In this document: in pieces, positions 58,562 to 64,000 of the stretch | How the letters are laid out: the number at the start of each line of letters is the position of its first letter | How positions within the stretch are numbered: position 1 is the first letter of the stretch | Origin: Betaproteobacteria bacterium SCN1 | Lineage (GTDB): Bacteria; Pseudomonadota; Gammaproteobacteria; Burkholderiales; Thiobacillaceae | Length of the DNA: 64,000 nucleotides | Direction: 5' to 3' | Assembly: GCA_008923315.1 (NCBI GenBank) | Contig: WBSF01000009.1 | Coordinates: 124,001 to 188,000, forward strand | Translations under genes and position numbers: made by a program | The notes under the pieces: model-generated | Told to the model about the DNA's origin: nothing | Seen by the model: only the letters and a program-made list of their open reading frames with translations | Databases searched by the model: none

Positions 58562-61201
58562 ATGCCGCTGAGTGATGGCGCCAATGATCAAATCGGCCAG
58601 TTGGCTGAGCAGATCCTCGATTCGGTGCGGGCTGGGAGAACACCGGAGGAGGCTGCAGCGCGCCTTTCAACGCTGCTGCCTCCCGCCCTGGTTGAGCAGG
58701 CCCTCCAAAAGTACCGCGACGCCAGCCGCCGCGTATGGACGCTGAAAGAGCCAGGAAGTATCTACAACAAGCATCTTGACCCCTGGTATTTGGGTCCAGA
58801 CCCGTCGGATCGCTTGTGGCATTCCTATGAAAGGCACCTGAGAGACAAGGGATGGGACCCAGAGGCCATCAAAGACATTGCTGAAGCATCAACGCGGGTG
58901 GTCTCGCTGCTCGACCCGCCAGGGAAGGCGCAGATTCGCACACGCGGGCTTGTCCTGGGCCACGTCCAGAGCGGCAAGACTGCCAGCTTCACTGCTGTCA
59001 TTGCCAAGGCCGCCGACGTTGGCTATCGATTCATCATCGTGCTCTCGGGAATGAACAACGTCCTGCGCTACCAAACACAGTTGCGCATAGACGAGGATCT
59101 TATCGCTGCCAACCTGGAGCACTGGATCACCGTGACGAACGTTGAGGACGATTTCGCATCCAATACCAACGTCAACTCCTTCCTGACAGAGAAGCACTCG
59201 ACGAAGGTGCTCGGGGTCGTCAAGAAAAACAGCGCCAGGCTCAAGCGCCTCCACAAATGGCTAACGGGAGCGAGGCCCGAAGTGCTTCGCGCATGCCCCG
59301 TCCTGATCATTGACGACGAAGCCGATCAGGCCAGCCCCAACTCGCATCCGAAGCCCGATGAGCGCACCAAGATCAATGAGCTGATCGTAAAGCTGTTGGC
59401 GGACCTGCCCAAGGCGGCCTACGTTGGCTACACCGCTACGCCTTTCGCCAACCTCTTCATTGATCCCTCACTGCCGGAAGATCTCTACCCGAGGGACTTC
59501 ATCGTCGATCTGCCTCGTGGAAAAGGGTACTTTGGCGCGGAGCAGATATTTGGACGAGCCCCGCTGGATGAGAACGATGATCCAGTTGATGGGCTGAACG
59601 CCATTCGGCTGGTGCCCGAACATGAAGGGGCGCAGTTGAAGCCGCCGAATCGCGATGCCCGGTTTACCTTCTTTCCCGAGATCACGCCTACGCTGCGCGA
59701 GGCAATGCTGTACTTCTGGATGGCTACCGCCGCACGCCGCGTACGCGGCCAGCGCAGCAAGCACGCGTCCATGCTCATTCACACCACCCAATATGCGGTG
59801 GTGCATCGAAACGCCAAAGGCGTCATTGACGCGTTTCAGAATAATGTACTGAAGCAGATCCAAAAGGGCGACGCCGCTTTGGCTGGTGAACTCGAAGCAC
59901 TGTGGCTGCGCGAACAGGCAGCGCTTCCTTCGCAGCAGCTTGACCTGGAGCCAGTTGCCTTCGTCGACTTGATGGTGCATTTTGCGGCCGTGATCAAGCA
60001 GACCGAGACCAAGGTGGAAAACGGAAGCAGCCCGACGCTTGACCGAGTGGACTATCAGCAGGATGCCGATGGCAACGGCCGCATCTACATCGTGATCGGC
60101 GGCAACGTGCTTTCCCGCGGCTTGACCTTGGAGGGGCTGACGGTCAGCTTCTTCATTCGATCGGCATCGGCATATGACACTCTTCTGCAGATGGGGCGCT
60201 GGTTTGGCTACAGGCCGGGCTATGGTGATCTGGCCCGCGTTTGGATGACGGAAGAGTTGCGGGACTACTTCTATGATCTTGCCAGTGTCGAGCGCGAAAT
60301 TCGGCAGGACATCTCGCGCTACAAGAACGGCGATGTCACACCCATGGAGTTCGCGGTCCGAATCCGCCAGCATCCTGCTTTGGCCATTACGGCGAAGCTG
60401 AAGATGCAGCATGCGGTGCAGGCCACGATGGCGTTCAATGGACGCGAAGTGCAGACCATCGTCTTCCGCCATGAAGACCAGGCATGGCTGGACCGCAACC
60501 TCAAGGCGGCACGCGACCTGATCGCAAGGATTCGTGCAGCTGGAATCCAGCAAACAACAGTAGAAGACAAGCCGCACAGAATCTTCTTCAACGTCAGCTC
60601 GACCGAAGTTCTCCGATTCCTGGACGAGTACGAAATCGACAGCGGCAACAGTGAAATGCCGAAGCCGCAGTTGTGCAGCTACATCCGTGACCAGAATCAG
60701 CGCGGCCACATCACCTCCTGGACAGTTGCTGTGATCACACGGTCGAGGCCCCTGCCGACGCTTGGGACGATTGATCTTGGATTGGACGCTGAGGTGCCCT
60801 TGGTCAACCGCGCACGGTCACAGCGCAAGAGAAGTCCGCAGGTTGTTGATATCAAGGCTTTGATGTCGGAAACCGATGTTGCAGCCGATGTGCCGCGCCC
60901 CGCCGTCGACCTGCGAGGCAAGGACAGAGAAGAGCTTCACCAGCTGCGCGAGGAGGCTGTTCCAGACGCCGGCCTGCTTCTGCTGTATCCGATCAGCAAG
61001 GATTCGGCGCCCCTGAGAGAAAGCAACCAGCGCGCGCCGCTGAAGGCCGTTCAACATATCGTCGGCCTCGCAATGGTCTTCCCCAACGTCCCTCAGGGCG
61101 ACCTGACGCCGCAGAACTATATGACCGTCGATCTGCCGGATGTCGGCAGCGAAATGATCGACATCGACGACCTCGAAGACATGACCGAGACGGACGAATG
61201 A
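58562..61201 (+). CDS. Z1-domain superfamily 2 helicase of the restriction system
   Basis: This 879-residue protein has the Z1-type motor: Walker A GHVQSGKTASF (about residues 133-143), DEAD-like IDDEADQAS (about 248-256), TATPFANLF, and motif VI MGRWFGYRPGY (about 543-553). It is the translocase or helicase of MORC-associated restriction systems. The N-terminal 130 and C-terminal 200 residues have no motif that I know. The start has AAGGGGAA upstream. It overlaps the nuclease gene by four bases. Confidence 0.9.
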   Translation: MPLSDGANDQIGQLAEQILDSVRAGRTPEEAAARLSTLLPPALVEQALQKYRDASRRVWTLKEPGSIYNKHLDPWYLGPDPSDRLWHSYERHLRDKGWDPEAIKDIAEASTRVVSLLDPPGKAQIRTRGLVLGHVQSGKTASFTAVIAKAADVGYRFIIVLSGMNNVLRYQTQLRIDEDLIAANLEHWITVTNVEDDFASNTNVNSFLTEKHSTKVLGVVKKNSARLKRLHKWLTGARPEVLRACPVLIIDDEADQASPNSHPKPDERTKINELIVKLLADLPKAAYVGYTATPFANLFIDPSLPEDLYPRDFIVDLPRGKGYFGAEQIFGRAPLDENDDPVDGLNAIRLVPEHEGAQLKPPNRDARFTFFPEITPTLREAMLYFWMATAARRVRGQRSKHASMLIHTTQYAVVHRNAKGVIDAFQNNVLKQIQKGDAALAGELEALWLREQAALPSQQLDLEPVAFVDLMVHFAAVIKQTETKVENGSSPTLDRVDYQQDADGNGRIYIVIGGNVLSRGLTLEGLTVSFFIRSASAYDTLLQMGRWFGYRPGYGDLARVWMTEELRDYFYDLASVEREIRQDISRYKNGDVTPMEFAVRIRQHPALAITAKLKMQHAVQATMAFNGREVQTIVFRHEDQAWLDRNLKAARDLIARIRAAGIQQTTVEDKPHRIFFNVSSTEVLRFLDEYEIDSGNSEMPKPQLCSYIRDQNQRGHITSWTVAVITRSRPLPTLGTIDLGLDAEVPLVNRARSQRKRSPQVVDIKALMSETDVAADVPRPAVDLRGKDREELHQLREEAVPDAGLLLLYPISKDSAPLRESNQRAPLKAVQHIVGLAMVFPNVPQGDLTPQNYMTVDLPDVGSEMIDIDDLEDMTETDE

Positions 61202-62244
61202 CAAGCGGCGACGCCTGGACTGTTGCAGACGGGTGGCGCCACCTGGAGCTGGGTGCAGACGCGCCGACGCGGGGCGAGTTCCGCGTCTTCGACACGGCAC
61301 TGCGTACTGCAGACGGTGCCGTGCTGCTGGCGGTCGATGCTGCCGGGCTCCGGCATGTGCTGGTCCCTGTGGCAGCGGACTTTCCGGCTGCGCACGACCG
61401 GCGCAGCGGCGGCGTACATCTGGCCACCCGCCCTCTCATTGACGCTTCGGGTCAGCGGCAGTATCTCGACCTTGCATGTCAAAAGGCGCATCTCAACCAT
61501 GTTTTCGCCCACCTTGCGGAGGAAGTGCTCGGCGAGCTGCGCGTCGATTCCGCCCAGCCTCTGCAGGCCTGCCGTCAAACCCTTCAGCGCTGGCGCGAGC
61601 TCCTGGATCGCGAGCCGTCAAGCGTCCTATCTACAGAAGCGCTCTGTGGACTCTTCGGCGAACTTTGGCATTTGTCGCGCATCGTCGCCAACAGCCCAGA
61701 AGGCATCTCGGCCTGGCAAGGACCGCTGGGTGCGCGGCACGATTTCTCGGCAACGGGCTGTGCCCTGGAGATCAAGACAACGGCACGCCGAGATGAATGG
61801 AAGTTTCGCATCCACGGACTGACGCAGTTGGAGCAGCCGCGCAACGCCCGGCTGTACCTGTGCGCAATGCGCCTGGAACTCAATGGTGCGTCCGGATCCA
61901 CCGTACCCGACCTGGTTCAGGCTGTTCTGACGGCTGGAGTTGATCGCCGCGATCTGCTTATACGACTGGCTCAAGTTGGATATGACCAGCGCGACGAGGC
62001 CCACTACCGACAGCTTCGAATCGACGTCATCGACTGGCGGGCCTATGAGGTGGCAGCATCATTCCCACGGCTGACCGCAGCGTCCTTTGCCCCTGCGGAG
62101 CCTCCGAACGGCGTGTTCGACATCCACTACACAATTGATCTTGCCGTGTGCCCTACAGTAGCTCTTCAGCCCGCAGCACTGGACCGCATTTACGAAGTGC
62201 TCGCAGGAGTTCCCGATGCCGACGCCGCTGGATCTGCAGTCTGA
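61198..62244 (+). CDS. DUF4420 PD-(D/E)XK nuclease of the restriction system
   Basis: This 348-residue protein belongs to the PD-(D/E)XK motif family (DUF4420). The active-site set is visible as an Asp in GARHDFSATG (about 182) and EIKTTARR (Glu191, Lys193), preceded by a helix with LCGLFGELWHLSRIV. It is the probable cutting subunit. ATGA overlap with Z1 and a 29-bp overlap with the MORC gene show one operon. Confidence 0.87.
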   Translation: MTSGDAWTVADGWRHLELGADAPTRGEFRVFDTALRTADGAVLLAVDAAGLRHVLVPVAADFPAAHDRRSGGVHLATRPLIDASGQRQYLDLACQKAHLNHVFAHLAEEVLGELRVDSAQPLQACRQTLQRWRELLDREPSSVLSTEALCGLFGELWHLSRIVANSPEGISAWQGPLGARHDFSATGCALEIKTTARRDEWKFRIHGLTQLEQPRNARLYLCAMRLELNGASGSTVPDLVQAVLTAGVDRRDLLIRLAQVGYDQRDEAHYRQLRIDVIDWRAYEVAASFPRLTAASFAPAEPPNGVFDIHYTIDLAVCPTVALQPAALDRIYEVLAGVPDADAAGSAV

Positions 62245-64000
62245 GCCATTCTCGGCAACGGGTGGAGCGGCTGCCGAGGGTGTATCCAACCAGCTTGGCC
62301 GCCCGCGAGCCGACCGCTTCACCCTGTTGATCCGCGAAGCCGTTCAGAACAGCTGGGATGCGAGACTTGCTTCCGAAGGAGGCGTGCGCTTCCAAGTGGA
62401 TGGCTACCTCCTTGATCGAGATGTCCGGCAGTCCATCGCCGAGAAGGTATTCGCGAACGTCCCGGCCGCGATCGGAATTCGAACCCGCCTCCTTTCTGGA
62501 GGCGAGTTCCCGGTGCTTGCTATCAGCGACTTCGGCACCCACGGGCTCGGCGGCCCTACCCGTGGAAACGTCGTCCCTCAGCCGGGAGAGTCGACCAATT
62601 TTGTCGATTTCATGCGCTACATCGGCAGGCCGCCAAACCGTTCACATGCAGGCGGTACCTACGGCTTCGGCAAGGCTGCATACTTCCTCGCCAGCTCGCT
62701 GAGGACCATCTGCGTCTACAGCCGCTTCAATAGCGGGCGTGGGATGGATTCGAGGTTCATGGCCGCAGCATTGGGGCCACAGTTCGAGACGAGCGGGCCG
62801 GACGGACGACGGTTCACCGGTCGGCATTGGTGGGGTCGGCTGGCTCAGGATGATGTTGTGGACCCGGTCGCAGGTGCTGAGGCCGATGCATTGGCGCAGC
62901 TCCTGGGGTCCGCCGAGCGCAGCTCCAATAATTCCGGCACCACCATCTATGTTTTGGCTCCCGACTTCGAAGAGCAGGGGCCGGAGCAGGTACTGAGCCA
63001 GATGGGACGCGCAATAGCCGACTACTTCTGGCCCAAGTTCATCGACGGCATCGATGAAGCGCCCACCATGTCCTTCGGCGTGCGCTGGCAGGGCAGCGAG
63101 CTGCCACTGCCGAACATCCAGAGCGAGCCGGAGCTGAGGCTGCTCGCGCGTGCCTTTACCGCGGCATCTACCAAATCCTCGACCAGCGGCGCGGTACTGG
63201 AGCCGATTGCTTCGCAGCGGCCGAAGAAGCTCCTTGGCCACCTGGCACTGGTTCGGCAACCCTCCACGACAGTCGCACCAGCAGGTGCGCCGCGCCAGGA
63301 CGAAAGTGATGGTTCGGACATGCTCTATCAGCGGCCTCTTCGACGGCCGCTTCGGCATATCGCAATGATGCGGGCGCCCAACTTTGTGGTGAAGTACCTG
63401 GAAGGTCCGCCAGTTCCGTACGAACTTGCCGAATACGCGGGCGTATTTCGAGTCGATGCCGAGGCGGATGCGGCATTTGCCCGGGCCGAGCCGCCAACCC
63501 ATGACGATTGGATTCCCGATCTGCTGCTGGACGCGGCGGAGAAGACCTACGTGCGGGTGGCCCTTCGCAGGGTGAAGGATGCCGTCGGAGCCTTCGCCGC
63601 ACCTCCCACCATCGAAGCTGCGGGGAGTGGATCCGCCTCGGTTGCAGGCTTTTCCCGTCTGTTGGGGGGGCTCGTACCTGCGCTGAGTCTGGATGCAGCG
63701 CACCAGACCAGGTCGAATGGCTCGACCAGATCTGCTGGAGGCACTGGCGGACCGAGCGGCGGTGGAAGTCGGCGGGCCGGAGGGCCTCAGATTGCATATG
63801 TCGGAGAACCTGGGCTCGACATGGTCGATGGCGTTCCGGCGATGATTGCCCGCTTCGAAGCATCGAGCCCAAGTGGTTTACCTATCCGGGTCTCAGCGCT
63901 ACCCAAAGTGGTCATTGCCGACGGCTTTGAAAGCGACCCTCCGCACGGGGCACAGCAGCCGCGAGTTCTGAAGTGGCTGGATTCGCGAGGCGCCATCGCC
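62216..64000 (+). CDS. MORC/MutL-type GHKL ATPase (partial, runs off the window)
   Basis: At least 595 residues are open to the window end without a stop. The GHKL motifs are clear: N box REAVQNSWDAR (about 41-51), G1 box ISDFGTHGLGG (about 102-112) and G2 box HAGGTYGFGKAAYF (about 142-155). This is the prokaryotic MORC-like (paraMORC) ATPase described with Z1 helicases and PD-(D/E)XK nucleases in restriction systems. It starts at ATG 62216 after CAGGAG. A Ser/Gly-rich linker lies at about residues 500-525. The 3' end and later genes (for example AIPR-type) are outside. Confidence 0.88.
   Translation, partial: MPTPLDLQSEPFSATGGAAAEGVSNQLGRPRADRFTLLIREAVQNSWDARLASEGGVRFQVDGYLLDRDVRQSIAEKVFANVPAAIGIRTRLLSGGEFPVLAISDFGTHGLGGPTRGNVVPQPGESTNFVDFMRYIGRPPNRSHAGGTYGFGKAAYFLASSLRTICVYSRFNSGRGMDSRFMAAALGPQFETSGPDGRRFTGRHWWGRLAQDDVVDPVAGAEADALAQLLGSAERSSNNSGTTIYVLAPDFEEQGPEQVLSQMGRAIADYFWPKFIDGIDEAPTMSFGVRWQGSELPLPNIQSEPELRLLARAFTAASTKSSTSGAVLEPIASQRPKKLLGHLALVRQPSTTVAPAGAPRQDESDGSDMLYQRPLRRPLRHIAMMRAPNFVVKYLEGPPVPYELAEYAGVFRVDAEADAAFARAEPPTHDDWIPDLLLDAAEKTYVRVALRRVKDAVGAFAAPPTIEAAGSGSASVAGFSRLLGGLVPALSLDAAHQTRSNGSTRSAGGTGGPSGGGSRRAGGPQIAYVGEPGLDMVDGVPAMIARFEASSPSGLPIRVSALPKVVIADGFESDPPHGAQQPRVLKWLDSRGAIA

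Noticed and set aside
61233-61442. CRISPR or satellite repeats
   Set aside because: No regularly spaced direct repeats were seen here or elsewhere in the window; the repeated words are codon-level GC patterns.

Overview
The window is GC-rich proteobacterial DNA with the gene content and order of a clc/PFGI-1-type integrative and conjugative element (ICE) of the kind found in Pseudomonas, Burkholderiales and Xanthomonadaceae. No tRNA, rRNA, integrase or attachment site is present, so the host cannot be named and both ends of the element lie outside.

Layout. (1) 172-16850 is metabolic and stress cargo: a LysR regulator; a polyhydroxyalkanoate set on the minus strand (phaB, phasin, phaC); a TetR regulator; a YbhGFSR/NodT-like ABC efflux operon; then a beta-CASP nuclease, a LOG-family protein, an LpxR-like lipid A deacylase and a cytochrome c'. 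phaC and the TetR/efflux operon carry an almost identical 20-bp operator in their promoters. (2) 16880-24283 holds a decayed LysR, an intact LysR and a complete IS66-family transposon (18785-22850, matched inverted repeats, 8-bp target duplication) that carries a CadR/PbrR-like regulator and a CDF metal exporter. (3) 23404-34258 is the ICE regulation, partition and replication module: a BisR-position gene, AlpA, ParA, a HicA-like small protein, ParB (BisD-like), DUF2857 (BisC-like), an STY4528-type replication protein, a LOTUS protein, PFL_4669, DUF3158, SSB and TopB. (4) 34259-44885 is a run of small conserved ICE genes (DUF3085-, DUF3577- and DUF3275-like, a DNA methyltransferase, an SNF2-like helicase). 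Nearly every one has its own GC hairpin leader, and three also have a roughly 70-nt, three-hairpin structured element.

(5) 45082-49622 is a complete type III CBASS anti-phage operon on the minus strand: CD-NTase, HORMA (Cap7), TRIP13-like ATPase (Cap6) and a DUF6602-like predicted PD-(D/E)XK effector in the place of NucC. A divergent CapH/CapP-type repressor and protease pair shares a promoter region with two repeated operators. (6) 49724-55724 is the start of the conjugation module: PilL lipoprotein, TIGR03759, lytic transglycosylase, PFL_4695 broken by an amber codon, TraD coupling protein and TIGR03747. (7) 55942-64000 is a second defence locus inserted in the conjugation genes: a MerR-like controller with a large dyad, a cytosine methyltransferase with a 300-residue N-terminal extension, a Z1 helicase, a DUF4420 PD-(D/E)XK nuclease and a MORC/MutL-type GHKL ATPase that runs off the window. 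This is the MORC-associated restriction-modification type.

The picture is a mobile element that combines its own regulatory and transfer machinery with two different anti-phage systems and a carbon-storage/efflux cargo. The observations I rate highest are the CBASS locus with its DUF6602-type effector and mapped control region, the MORC-type restriction system, the covarying three-hairpin elements, the three-copy 17-bp palindrome near parAB, and the paired operators in front of alpA.
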